In this document: piece after piece, positions 1-11,462 of the stretch
How positions within the stretch are numbered: position 1 is the first letter of the stretch
Layout: every line of letters starts with the position of its first letter
NCBI RefSeq assembly: GCF_000003605.2
Contig: NW_003145785.1
Location: 191,907-230,219 of the forward strand
From: Saccoglossus kowalevskii
Lineage: Eukaryota; Hemichordata; Enteropneusta; Harrimaniidae
Length of the DNA: 38,313 nt
Reading direction: 5' to 3'
Program-made: the position numbers and the translations under genes
Notes under the pieces: generated by a model
What the model was told of the DNA's origin: nothing
Database searches by the model: none
What the model saw: only the letters and a program-made list of their open reading frames with translations

Positions 1-106
1 AATATTATTATTATTATCATTCATTATTATTATTATACTTTTATTGCTACTGTACTGATAGAAATACTGTATTTCTAAAGATGCAATAAATATTATTATT
101 ATTTTA
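1..106. repeat. Interrupted ATT trinucleotide repeat at the window edge
   Basis: Runs of ATT occupy bases 1-40 and again about 86-106, separated by about 45 bases of mixed AT-rich sequence. The first run is cut by the window boundary, so its true length is unknown. This is simple sequence and no coding role is implied. Confidence 0.85.
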
Positions 107-475
107 CTCCAAGCAGTTAAGCACAACTAAGATAAACCATGTTTCTCTAAAATACTGACTAGGATAGGGTTGATTATGGGCATTCCGGTCCCCACTGAAG
201 CCATTTTTTTTTATTTCGCTATTCTTTTTTTGTGCCCTGAAGCAGTGTGGTTTTCAGACAATATTTGTCAGAAATGATTATACAGATATAATTTCCTCAT
301 TGCAACAACAAAACAAGAATTTCTTTTCATGCAAAAACTAATCACAGATTTTTGAACAATTTCATGAAGTACTATGGTTTCTATACACTTCAGATTGACT
401 TTATTACTAATTTATGATAGACAAACCCCAATCAAGCAATGAGCATAATTTGATATCACCAGATGTCATTGGGTG

Positions 476-700
476 TTTAACCAATTCCCTCTTTTCATCA
501 CAAATTCGCAAAATAATCCCATTTATAGTCTGCACTTTCAACTTAGGAAGATTGGGACAAAAGTAGCTAATTTTTTTTGAGTAAACACTGAAAATTGTCT
601 GTTGGCTCTGAAATTAGGGTTCATTTTCAGAAATATTGAATACAATGAGAAGAAAGTGCAGAAAATTTGGGTGAGAAAGTCTGGTGGTACAAACGTTGAA
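476..700 (+). mobile_element. MITE family A, copy 1 (piggyBac-like TTAA type)
   Basis: This copy matches the reverse complement of the element at 21564-21782 and the fragment at 22106-22262. Shared blocks in the same order are TTTAACC, TTTTCATCACAAA, a TAGTCTGCACTTTC-like block, TTTTTTTTGAGTAAACACTG, AGAAATATTGAA and GAGAAAGTCTGGTGGT. The right terminus ends in CTGGTGGTACAAACGTTGAA. The left terminus has lost the CACCACCAG part of the inverted repeat. No transposase frame is present, so it is non-autonomous and decayed. The piggyBac-like label rests on TTAA at the ends of the better preserved copy and is inference. Confidence 0.7.
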
Positions 701-1227
701 CGCCTTACAAAATGGTGAGTATTGTATTGTATTGAAAGTGGTATTCTTGTACATTTTTTAGTATTCTTGTACATTTTTTGTAGCTATCACAGTTCCTTGT
801 TTTGATTCTAATGCAACTAAACTATAAATATTTATAAACTGGGCGTATCTCCAAGTCTAAATGATAGTGATCACAGAAGTTTGTAATATATGTTTCTCCT
901 ACAATATTATACCTCATCAGCAAAATCACAGTATGTAGATGTATTATGCTCAGCTTGCCAGAAATCAAACTGTGGCTGATTGTTCTAAATCTAGACTAAT
1001 AATACACCGGAGTTCAATTTGTTACTGAAAACATTAATTGTGCTCGAGATACAGACATTATTACATTTCAGCTGACTGTCCATGTGTGTACAATGTATAT
1101 ATACACAACAGAGGCTTTTAAATTAATATTATTTATATACATTCATAACTTGTGCAAAATTCATTTCATAAATCACCTTAGCTATCACCTGATTAAATGT
1201 AAATTATTTTTAAAAAAGGCAATAAAA

Positions 1228-1288
1228 ATTATTATTATTATTACTATTATCACTATTATTATTATTACTATTATCATTATTATTGTTG

Positions 1289-1326
<38 letters not shown>

Positions 1327-1387
1327 GTCATTGTCATTATTATTGTTAGTATTGTCATTATTATTATTAGTAGTAGTAGTAGTATTG

Positions 1388-1431
<44 letters not shown>
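1228..1431. repeat. Long imperfect ATT microsatellite
   Basis: About 200 bp are built almost wholly from ATT, with regular interruptions by ACT, GTC, GTT and a short AGT block near 1368-1382. Both strands are open over the tract and encode only poly-Ile/Val or poly-Ile/Met strings, an artefact of the repeat. It ends sharply at TGGTTTTAG. Confidence 0.95.
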
Positions 1432-4400
1432 GGTTTTAGTGTAAAGTCATTTTATTGACAATCAGATTAGCACATCACCTACTGAAAGGCTTCACAGATA
1501 GCCAAAACAAATTAGAGATAATGGTGTCAGTCAAAGATGTGGTAGAGACTGCAGTCATTCTTAATTCTAGTTGACAGTATTCATCGCCTCTAACAACATC
1601 TGATTAACTAAATATGCAAGTCCCATTCAGGCAGCTTGTTAACCAATTAACAATGCATCTTCATAGAAAGGGGCTTTTAACACGGTTTGAAATTGAAAAT
1701 TAAAGTTGCCTGTCCATTGGACAAGTTTGGCCTATAATAATTGAGCCTGTAAAAGTGCCTGTACCCGGTACCGTACAAATTGATGATGTACCTAGCAAGA
1801 TAAATTTAAATACTAGTATATTCCTATTTCTCCCTTCTCTTTTCTGTTATTACTTCATTTTATTGTTGTTAATTATCTTTTTTATATCTTTTCGACATGT
1901 AAGATTATTTTGAAGTAATGTATTTTTTTGAATATTATATGAATAAAAAAAAAATTATAAAAGACAAAACATATTCCAAAAATAATTTATGGCTCATCAT
2001 TATTATTTAAGTCTTAGAAACTCTGAAAGCAATTTTCTGGAGATTAGCAACTTGGGTCTACCCCTATCTGGTCAGTCAGTAAAAATTTTATATCTTTATT
2101 TACCTGTTCACAGGGAAATGCAGTTTGTTCATTTACCTGTCCCAGCTAAAATCTGTCTGTCTGGGGCACAAGTAGACAAGGTCTTAATTCCAACCACTGT
2201 ATAACAAGAGCTCTATTTGTTGTTATTCCTGTGAGATCTGAAGGAGACTTACAAAAAATAGTTGGACTGTTGGAATACCATGGAATTTAAGCAAAGTGAA
2301 ACTTATACCCTACACATCAGGTTTTATACATCTTGAGATATATTGTGATCAGTTAAACTATTTTTATTTTTGCACAGCAAAAAATATAGTACTTACAGTG
2401 AGGGAAAACAAAGTACAATTTGCAATTTGTTCAGGAGTTTAGAGGAGCAGTTCAGTCTCAATTGAAAGCACGGAGAACAATGTCTACATGCTTTATTTGG
2501 AAAATGATAAGGTCATAATGTCATCTGACAGTAACAAACCAATCAGGGTTCAGAAAGTAGATCACACAAAAAATCAATAAATCAGCTACTCAAAACAGTA
2601 CAAAGTACAAAAGATTGTCCTAATGTAAATAGACAGGCAGTTCCATCCAGAGACTCAAAACAGTACAAAATACAACTGATACTTATTAGTTGTATTCGCA
2701 CACAGCTCCTTACCATAGGCTAAGAGGTCAAAAATGTTAGTTTGTGCTGAGAAAACGTGCACAAACACTTAGCAAAGGCTAAGAAATGCTAAATCAGATT
2801 TTAAGTTCCAGTCCAGATCCATAGCACGAAATAACTGAGTAATCAGTTAAAATGACTGAAGATTTGTATATTCTTAACCAGTTTGGGTGTTCCTGCTAAC
2901 TGCGGTTCTCTCATGTACATGAGCGCAATTGGGTCTAGCTGATATGCAAACATTTAGCTGAAATCATGTAGCATGAACACGACTATAGTCCTCATGTAAA
3001 TAAACATGCAGCTCTTTCCTGCATTTTATTAGTGGTGTAACAGAGCAATATTGAGCATAACGTTTTAGAAACAACCACCTAAAGCATCACAATTGTCACA
3101 TTTGGCCAACTTAAAATTGAATCGTGGAACAATAAATCTCTCAAGATATGTCATGGATGTGTGAAATTTGACTGTCATTGGCCCAGGTATGATAAAAAGA
3201 TATAGGTGGGGAAACGCACATATACAAACACAGAATTCAGTCTATAAGTTCAATTTTCGGACTTCGTTCAATCGGGTACTAAAAATACGTAGAAAGATTG
3301 CCCCAATCTGTCACAACGACTAAAGTAGTTTACCTAAAGAAATAGGACATGGCAACCTGTAGAGCTTATGAATAAGTTATCAGGCAATGACAAATGAACA
3401 CGAAACATTAAGGTTTAATGTTTGAGAATATTGATTTAACTAATTTAACAATACTATATTTATATGTAATCCCATGATACTTTCTCTTAGGTTGATGTCA
3501 GCGGATTTGAGTGATTAATGCCAGAGTTCTGTATCAATCTGAGCCATAGGCAAGGATTGATGCTTCTCTGGCACGACATGCAATCATGATCTAATCATCA
3601 TGGAATTATATATTTAACACATACATATTTCCACAGTACGAAAAACAGCGTTGAAATTGGAACTGAATACAAATAAATCATTGCGTACAATTGGTATGAT
3701 ATTCGGTGATGTATTGGTGTACTTCCCACAAATGGCTTGTGTGTAATACTGTGTCAGAATTCTGCTCATTCATGAAATTTGCTCTAGGATGTTTGTTAGT
3801 ATTTTTTTTTTATTGGTGAAAACTGGAAAAACTGAATAACAATTCCAAAAATACACACATGAGCTTGCCAACATGAAGCATTGTTACCACAATCAATAGT
3901 AGATCGTATCGTATATAAATCTGGAAACCACGGACAACCTTAAGGCAGCATGTATGAAATAAAAAAACGTTTGGCAGTACATGTATATGATGTCACACTG
4001 TGGGGATACACAAGTTATGTCTGTGATAATCTCTATTACGAAAAGCATTTCAATGAAAAAATGCAAGTTTGAAGCAATAAAATCCCACTGAACGAAATGT
4101 TAATTACAACTTGAATACTGTCTATTAGAGAAAACGATGGTATGAAAGCAAAATCCAAGCAAGATCAATTGTGAACAGTTTTGCACATGGTACATTATAA
4201 AATGAGAGACAAACTCATTTTACATTTGAATATATATGTCAAAGTAGATAAATGAAACGATGACTCACATGAAAACAATTTTTCAATTTGTAAAAGTATT
4301 AACAAGTGCAGCTGCTACAGAAGAATTGCCAATGTCAAGATTTGGAGAATAACAGTTGAACTACTACCGGTAAAGCACTGTATCTATACTCAGGATATTA

Positions 4401-4698
4401 AGATTAATTTAAAGGCTTATCCTTAAAGGCCCACACCTCAAGGCCAGGTGCAAAATAATGCATTTTGTCTGAGTACTCTAGGATTGGCCTGTTAATCAAT
4501 GAATCCTAATTCTCGTTAAAAGTTTATTTGTTTTAAATTTAATCTGAGAAATGACATGGTCATATAAAGTAAAGTAAATTCTACAAAGGAGGAGAAGGGG
4601 AGACGCAAGATCATCTTGGTATATTAGAGGTCTGGCTATGCATAATGAGCGATGACAATCACTTGAACATGATTGATATCAGTCACCCCTATTTGCAG
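1432..4698. other. CpG-poor non-coding stretch, no gene seen
   Basis: No frame on either strand looks like a protein family. A good minus-strand donor (ACT|GTAAGT, rc of 2391-2399) and a good plus-strand acceptor (TTTCTCTTAG near 3482-3491) occur, but the open frames attached to them are short or lack a matching second splice site. CpG is very sparse. The stretch fits intron or intergenic sequence. Confidence 0.6.
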
Positions 4699-4854
4699 GT
4701 CTATCTGTTTTCTGACCTTCCTTCAAGAAATCTCAACAGTGTCAAATTGTTGGCAAAACTGTGGCTTAGAATTACATACAGCTGGGGAACATGTGGTAGT
4801 CCAAGTCTTGTGGCAAAACAAAATATTATTTTTCAACTGCACAGAATACATTAA
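4699..4854 (+). CDS. Very weak candidate terminal exon
   Basis: A good acceptor, CACCCCTATTTGCAG, is followed by 51 codons open to a TAA. The reading begins VYLFSDLPSRNLNSVKL and ends QLHRIH. A second plus-strand frame and one minus-strand frame are also open over most of the same interval, as expected from the locally higher GC rather than from coding selection. No family was recognised and no partner exon can be assigned. It is listed because the acceptor is good and the frame is the longest in its neighbourhood. Most likely it is not coding. Confidence 0.1.
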   Translation, partial: VYLFSDLPSRNLNSVKLLAKLWLRITYSWGTCGSPSLVAKQNIIFQLHRIH

Positions 4855-5720
4855 TTAAGGGGGAACTTCAGATGATGAAATCAGACAGCGCAACTCAGTG
4901 ACGTCACACTGGAGAAGACACTTATCAGAGCTTGACAGAAGCTGTTTACAAGATCTAGACTAGCATCTAATCCCAATTGTTCAGAGTCTCTTATAAAGCC
5001 TATAAGGGTTTTTAAACAAGAATAATACAAGACTAGTATAATTTAAAACGATGTCTATCACCTATCTCTAGAAAACAGCCATTACCATGAAATGACATCA
5101 GAGGTTCATTCCAGTGCACAGTTATTTAAAAACCCAAGGAATCCATGACTTGAACTTTGTTGTGATTTCTGTCTTTTGTTATCATTTTATTTTACAATGT
5201 ATTATTAAATGCCAATGTCATCACAACACATGTTTTACGCAGGCCTATATAAAATACATTTTTAAAATACATTGTTTACATAAAATATAATGAACATAGA
5301 CAGTTGCGGTTTAATTTATGCAATATTCAGCATTGCCAATAGTCAAAAAATAACAAATCCACCTCAACCTCAGCCACAACGATTTAATAAGTTTATCAAG
5401 TTAACCTCCAAGAGGCATGAACAGGATCATCTTTGAAATGGTAATGAGGATCTGACTTAATAATACTAATATGGATTCATACCTTGCATTCTATTTCGCA
5501 AATAATAAGCCAAAAAAATAACATGTGCATGACCTGCAGACTGATGGAAGACTAAGAGATAATTTAGTGATTCAAGCCTATCTTGAATCTGATATATAGT
5601 GGCTTTGGTCACTTATTTAAAAACATGTCATACATTGCCGATGCAAATAGCATTCAGGCAGCTGCAATACTACAGGATATTAAAGTCAACCAATGAGAGC
5701 ACAACTAACTGAAGAGCAGC

Positions 5721-5825
5721 CTGTAACAGAAGGTAAGATTGGCTGCTGATTCTACAAAATCTGTAACACAAGTTCTAATTGGCTGCTGACAAAATACAAG
5801 TTCTGATTGGTCACAAATTCTACAA
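5721..5825. repeat. Degenerate 40-bp tandem repeat containing ATTGGCTGCTGA
   Basis: The units begin CTGTAACA at 5721 and 5761. Both contain ATTGGCTGCTGA (5738-5749 and 5778-5789). A third decayed unit has GATTGGTCAC near 5805. The repeated ATTGG is an inverted CCAAT core, and another CCAAT lies at about 5690. The repeat produces most of a 147-codon open frame on the minus strand (5705-6148), which is not thought to be a gene. Confidence 0.65.
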
Positions 5826-6617
5826 CACTGAAAGGTGCTTTGTCTGTTATTTGATAAGATGTACAATCTAGCTTGAGGCAAAGTCTGGAATTGAAAGAGA
5901 CCAGAGCCTCTATCTACGTCAGATTTTAATGTAATTGGCCTATATAACGTAATAAGGACCTGAGTGAAATGTCCACAACTACAAAACAAGACAAAATCCA
6001 TAAAAACTTGTCCCTCGTGAAATTGAAGCAATTTCCAGGATATTGAAATAAAGAAAAACAAGGAATGCTTGCTTAACCTCAAGTGTTTTTCAAATTCACA
6101 AAATGTATGAAAATTCCAGGGTGAACAGTTTAGCTGACAGGAGTACATCCCCTACAGTTGTAGCCATTCTCTTTAATTGACAGAATTTGATTAGTAATTG
6201 GTTCAATTTTCTACTGTCGGCGTGCAGAATCCATCAGTAAGATGTACACGTCGGGTTATTGTTCATAATACAGAAATTCAATTACAACTTTTGTAACTAC
6301 AGATGATGGAAAAAGTTGAAGAAAAAAAAAACAGAACCCAATTTCAATAATTCTATGTTCTGAAAATGGATGGGGTGAATCAGGTTAATTCAGTGTACAG
6401 AATTCCAATGTGCCCAGACTGGTGTACAAGCCCTCAAGGGAAACCATATTTAATTTTCAGGTACATGTATATACCTGTTTAAAAAAAAAGTAAAGATGGC
6501 CTGTAGGACAGATATTAGGGCATTAATTATGAACAAGAAAAAAAACAGCCTAAAGAAATCTTTGTTTTGACTCCATCTAGGACATACTAAGATCCCTTGA
6601 GGCAGATGGATGTTGAT
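5826..6617. other. Non-coding stretch with a long antisense open frame
   Basis: The minus strand is open for 147 codons over 5705-6148. The product is rich in Phe, Leu, Ser and Cys without domain structure, and part of it comes from the tandem repeat at its C-terminal end. No other feature is seen. Confidence 0.5.
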
Positions 6618-6631
6618 GTTGCCATGACAAC
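6618..6631. promoter_or_regulatory. RFX X-box-like palindrome
   Basis: GTTGCCATGACAAC matches the palindromic RFX X-box consensus (GTTRCC, a short spacer, then GGYAAC) closely. RFX factors control ciliary genes in animals (established knowledge). Whether this site is bound is unknown. Similar words lie at 10280 and 31770. Confidence 0.35.
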
Positions 6632-6785
6632 TATCTCCTGTTTTCATCATCTTCGTCAACAACAGCTCATCTCATCGCAGGTAGCATGAAATGATGGAAG
6701 TCTTAGATAGAAATTAACTAACTTTTGTCAGTATTGCTTTCCATACAAGTCCCACTGGCATAGTGTATTTTCAATAGGAGAAAGT

Positions 6786-6889
6786 GCAATGTTGTGTCAA
6801 ACAGCAATGTTGTGTCAAACAGCAATGTTGTGTCAAACAGCAATGTTGTGTCAAACAGCAATGTTGTGTCAAACAGCAATGTTGTGTCA
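6786..6889. repeat. 18-bp minisatellite, 5.8 identical copies
   Basis: The unit GCAATGTTGTGTCAAACA is repeated five times without change (6786-6875), followed by a 14-base partial copy to 6889. As the unit is a multiple of three, the minus strand reads an artefactual LFDTTL repeat. Perfect identity between units suggests recent expansion or continuing homogenisation. Confidence 0.97.
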
Positions 6890-7214
6890 TATGTAGTTGA
6901 ATTCAATTTGAGATGTTTGAAGCAAAATTGTGGGGGTGAAATATAATGAAAACAAAGCATGGGTCTTTGTTTTTCCTTGAATGCAAGAAAATATTTTAAA
7001 CACTTTCAATAACGTTGAATCCTGCTGCAACTCTGACATAAGCTAGAAATCCCTCTTACATGTATATATCACAGTGTGCATGTATGCTATAAAGATTCAT
7101 AAAATAGAAAATACAATCTTGTGTCACAACAGAAATCACCAAAACATACTTGTAGCTATTATTAATACATACAATGTACTGTACAACAAAATGTTTAATA
7201 TTCACCACTACAAC

Positions 7215-7348
7215 TGTATCAATTTCATGATATACATGTGTGATTGGGGGGGGGGGGGGGGTTTGTATAAATTTCATGATATACATGTATGATGGGGGAG
7301 GGGGGGTTGTATCAATTTCATGATATACATGTATGATGGGGGGGGGGG
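7215..7348. repeat. Three-copy tandem repeat with long G runs
   Basis: Three units of 35-49 bp share AATTTCATGATATACATG(T) and begin at 7221, 7270 and 7314. Each ends in a G tract: 16 G (7246-7261), G5-A-G7 (7294-7306) and 11 G (7338-7348). Unit length differences come from the G tracts. The plus strand could form G-quadruplexes. Single-molecule tract lengths may differ from this assembly. Confidence 0.9.
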
Positions 7349-7904
7349 TCACTGCTATCAAAACTGGTGTTTTGACTCCTCCAAAGAAGATAAAGTAGTC
7401 TATGAATAAAAGAATTAAATTAATTACGCTCAAAAAAATTTTAAAACAACATTATAGTATGTTGATATACATATACTATGAATTATCAACAGTATTTGCT
7501 CTATTAGTAGCATGTGTGTTTTGTTAAACGACAGAGGCATGTCTTTGGTCAAAATAAGTTTTACTTTTAAGATCAAATACCGGGAGTATGAAATAAATAA
7601 AAGTTTGGTTTATGATGCTCAGTAAAAACCTTTCTTACTGTTAGAAATGTTATAAATTTGATATATACAAAGAAATTTTACAAAGGACATTGACATTGAA
7701 TGAAATTGCTCATTCTGAAAAAATTCCTGATTGAAAATGTTTGTTGCCTGTATCTCAAAATTGAAATTCATTTTATCATTGACCACTTTATAAAAACAAA
7801 CCAACAAATTTGTCCTGATATAGCTTATTATATTTCTGTTTCTTGAAGCATATTCACATTACAACTTATTAAACATCCACTGAACACAGTGCAACTTCCT
7901 GGCC

Positions 7905-7997
7905 GGCAGAAATTTTGAATTATTGCACTCAATTTTGTTTTATCCATTCTTCAATTTCCTTCCTGTGGAAATGTGAGACTACGCCAAAATTTCTGGC
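7905..7997. repeat. Short inverted repeat
   Basis: GGCAGAAATTTTG (7905-7917) and CAAAATTTCTGGC (7985-7997) pair with one mismatch across a 67-base loop. It may be a decayed short element or chance. No flanking duplication is evident. Confidence 0.4.
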
Positions 7998-8427
7998 ATT
8001 GAAGATGTATACTAGCTAGAGGTATGAAAATAACTAGGTAATTGATTCTGTCTTATTAGGCCAACAAGTATTACCTTAATAAGAAGTAATTTAATAGAAG
8101 ACACAATCACTGCAGAAAACAACTCCAATTATGGTTTTCTCGTCATTCAATATTAAAAACCTACTGTAAAACACTGTCTTTTTAGCTAACGTGGCATTTC
8201 AGTTAATTTAACTAACCTGTAGTTTCAAGATGTCGATAATCTAGCTAAATTAAGATATTAGTAATGAATTCAGTCAAAGTCACTGAAATGCCATGTACAT
8301 GTAGTTATTTGAACATGTTTTATGCCATTCATACTTTTTTTCTCTCATCAAAAAATCTGAAAATGAGAGACTTCGACTATAACAGTATAGTTTTAAAATT
8401 TCTAGGAGAATCAAAGGAAGAATTACT

Positions 8428-8572
8428 TATGCTAATTCCATGTACAGAAAGCAATGAAAACTGTAAATTAATTATGCTAATTCCATGTAGCAGACCCGAC
8501 GAAAACAAAGTTATTTATTACTAGTATGCTAATTCCATGTACAGAAAGCAATGAAAACATTAATTATGCTAA
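8428..8572. repeat. Interrupted tandem repeat, unit TATGCTAATTCCATGTA...
   Basis: Copies start at 8428, 8473 and 8525, with a short fourth start near 8565. Copies 1 and 3 are identical over 34 bases, ending GAAAGCAATGAAAAC. The middle copy keeps the first 17 bases but has CAGACCCGACG where the others have ACAGAAAGCAAT. Copies 1 and 2 lie 45 bp apart, so one plus-strand frame shows the repeated word MLIPC. This is not taken as a gene. Confidence 0.85.
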
Positions 8573-10279
8573 CAAGTAAAAAGTATAGGCCATACTCTCA
8601 GACAGTTGCATTATTTTTTTGACAATATCAAGACAACTATGGACAGAAACATGTACTCTCTAGGATAATAAGAACATATACCTTACTCATGAATAATTTA
8701 TAGCGGCATCAAAGCCTTAAGCTCTGTCACAGCCTGTCTCGACTTAAACTGAAAATACAACGAAGTTGAAAATAGCGTTTTATTTACAATGTCTTGGGGA
8801 AGGAGACATTCGTACATGTACACGTTAGGTGAACAATATGCTTTAAATAACGAAAAGACATTGTGACCACACAATATTTAAACAGTCATTGTAAAGGTGC
8901 CATTACTAATTATTTAATCCCTCCATAGTGCATTATAAGTGGTAACAGCAGCCATGCAGAGTAAATTTCTGCACATGGCTGCAAAATCAAATTCAGTATA
9001 GTTGGTGTCCTGAATTGAACTGTGAACTATATTTATTTTTATGCCAAACCAAGTCATAATATACATCATTGACGTGGGCATATTATGCTCATGATATTAA
9101 TCCCAGGGTGGTCATATTGTGCCTTGATTTTGGATTAAAATGGTCAAGTTATTCATAATAATTGTGCCCAAATTGTTGTCCAAAAGAGGTCATATTATAT
9201 GCTGCTATTAGAACCATATTATTAACCAAACTATCCTTTCGGGATGTATAACAAATTTTATTTCACCTTGTTATTTTCTTTTTATTTAGAGAAATGAACC
9301 AGAAAAAAATAAAACAATTTTATACATATCAAATCAGCAATTTTGAACACGGCAGTCAGCTCAAAATTTCACAAAAAAGAATTTTTTATTCTAATAATGT
9401 TATTGTTTTAAAATAATCTACTTAACATTGTGTAAACTATTGTAAATTCCACTAAGCTGTTCAAACTTTTTAAGAACATTAAACGTCACCTTCACCTTAC
9501 TTAAATCAACATTGTATCCCTGCATTTAGTTCTACTTCCACACTAAAAACTTATGTAAAATAATTAAAATTCATAGTAAAATTACCTACCTGATTTGAAA
9601 ATATTAATAATTAAAAAATTTCTGAAACATAATTTTAAATTAAATGAGTCAGAAAAATGAAGTATGTAAAAAAAACATTTCAGTGTTCAATTGATAAATA
9701 GTTTAAATAGTTGAGCTCAGGCTCTGTAATTAAATATTGTACTTAGTAATACACTACCATTTACCAATTTTAAGATTGGATATACTTATATAGAAATAGT
9801 GATGAATTTTCCCATCATGTGACAAACAGCTAAAGTAACATGATACAAGTAGCCCACTACTCTAACGATGGAAACATTGAAGAGTACTTATTCAAAGATT
9901 ATATAAATTATTCTACTAGTGTCAGGAAAATGTCAAGAATGCCGCGATATTTCCATCACATAAAATTAGAGAAAAAAACACCAAGTAATATTCATAAAAG
10001 CTTTTACCAGAAAATATCACTCATTGATGACAGAATTTTTTAAGTTTAATCATGAGTTATTAAAGCTACAGAAATAAAAATTTAAACTAAAAAATTACCA
10101 CAAAAAAATGAATCATTCGACATTGAAAAAATGGTAGAAAAAAATAGAGAATTCATTATAAATAGTTGTAAAAAAGAAATCAATTTTTACTTAACCCCAA
10201 AGCTTGCATTTGTCATTCTGAGAGTATATGTGTAAAAGTATTGTGAAATGAACAGAAAGAACCATTTTGATTTAATTCT
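8573..10279. other. AT-rich, CpG-poor stretch, no gene seen
   Basis: Only short random frames are present on either strand. CpG is at its lowest here (about 4 in 9001-9600). A minus-strand CAG|GTAGGT donor word lies near 9585, but its upstream sequence is almost pure AT and not coding-like. Confidence 0.55.
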
Positions 10280-10293
10280 GTTACCATGGCAAT
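10280..10293. promoter_or_regulatory. RFX X-box-like palindrome
   Basis: GTTACCATGGCAAT is a near-perfect X-box half-site pair. A CRE-like GACGTCATC lies about 35 bases to the right. No transcription start can be assigned to it. Confidence 0.35.
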
Positions 10294-11386
10294 AGATTAG
10301 TCATCGCAACCAGTGGACGTCATCACAGGAGAAATTTAAGCTGATGTGTGTGGCTGAGTAACCAAATTACAAATCGGAGGATATTTTTTTTATACAAAAC
10401 ATAATCAAATTGTTGTTTTTTTTACCTTCCTAATATGCTGGCAGAAACATCAAACGTGATTAGGTCTCATTGCCACAAAACACCTCTTTATTGAACACAG
10501 ATTTTAATGACAGAATTCAAGTTACACTGGTACATAATTGCTACACGTGGTCACCGGATGAACAGCCATATTTTCTCCATTACATACACTTAACCCATTG
10601 GGCGGCATCAGTTTTCCTGCCAACATTTTTGTGCAATATTTTGCTAATTTTTGTTTTATTCTCCTGAAATATCTTCATTTTGAATTAAAAAGATGTGATT
10701 TTGCAAAAACAAAAAACATTGAACAAATTAGGTAAGATACTTTTGCGATAGGTGACACAAGTGGAATTTGCAAATCAAATGAATATATAGACGGATATCA
10801 GCCAATCAAAATTTGTAGCTTCTAAGGTCAATATCTTTTGTTATTGGCTAACACGGATGATGTGACATTACTTGCCCAAGCCACCACTCCTCAAAATAAA
10901 GCTGAAAATTTCATTCTATATATTTTTTTCAATTATTTTGCAAAACACATGTGCTTCTTAAAAACTATATTTATTGTTTACTTTGAAAACCTTTAAATTA
11001 TCAACAGTTGAAGACAATGGGCATAACTAGCACTTGTTACAAAAATGTGGAACAAACATAGTGGTGGGGGAAAAATATGGTTTTCACCATTAATTGAAAC
11101 GGATCATTGATTAGTACAAGGTATAAAAGTACACAGCTTTATCCAACGATTTTAAATGGATGTACAGAGTACAATCCTCAAACGAAATGAGACGACAGCC
11201 AGTCCGCCATTTTTAATTGAATCGTGAAACGAAATGACAACTATCTGTAATGCAACATTTATGATATTTATAATAAGTCTAAACGAAAGAAAGAGAAAGT
11301 TGGGCAGACTAGCAGACAAACAGAACCCAAAATGGTAACTGCCTCGTAAATGGATAAAAGTTTATTGCCAATCCACTTTTCCACAG

Positions 11387-11462
11387 ATTCATGCACTACT
11401 TGAACAGCATTCTAAACAATAGCATGGCAGCAGCTCATCCAAAAATTCCAGTTGCTGGCCAA
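11387..11462 (+). CDS. Candidate internal exon, unrecognised protein
   Basis: A good acceptor (CCACTTTTCCACAG) precedes 76 bases open in only one plus-strand frame, followed by a CAA|GTAAGC donor. The reading after one split-codon base is 25 codons beginning FMHYLNSILNNSMAAAHP and ending PVAGQ. No family was recognised. The minus strand is also open across the block (it includes LLGQQLEFLDELLPCYC before a stop near 11387), so direction is undecided. If the main gene runs on the minus strand, this plus-strand exon would be wrong. Confidence 0.2.

Noticed and set aside
1084-1458. 124-codon plus-strand frame and its 68-codon antisense partner
   Set aside because: Both are translations of the ATT microsatellite (poly-Ile).
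5690-5733. Short first-exon idea: ATG at about 5692 reading MRAQLTEEQPVTE into a strong GAAG|GTAAGA donor
   Set aside because: The donor belongs to the degenerate tandem repeat, the frame is 13 codons, and there is no promoter signal in this CpG-poor stretch.
5705-6148. 147-codon open frame on the minus strand
   Set aside because: No domain or family resemblance, composition typical of AT-rich non-coding DNA, and part of it is generated by the 40-bp tandem repeat at 5721-5825.
6718-6960. Minus-strand frame with six LFDTTL repeats
   Set aside because: The repeat follows from the 18-bp minisatellite being a multiple of three; the flanking residues are not protein-like.
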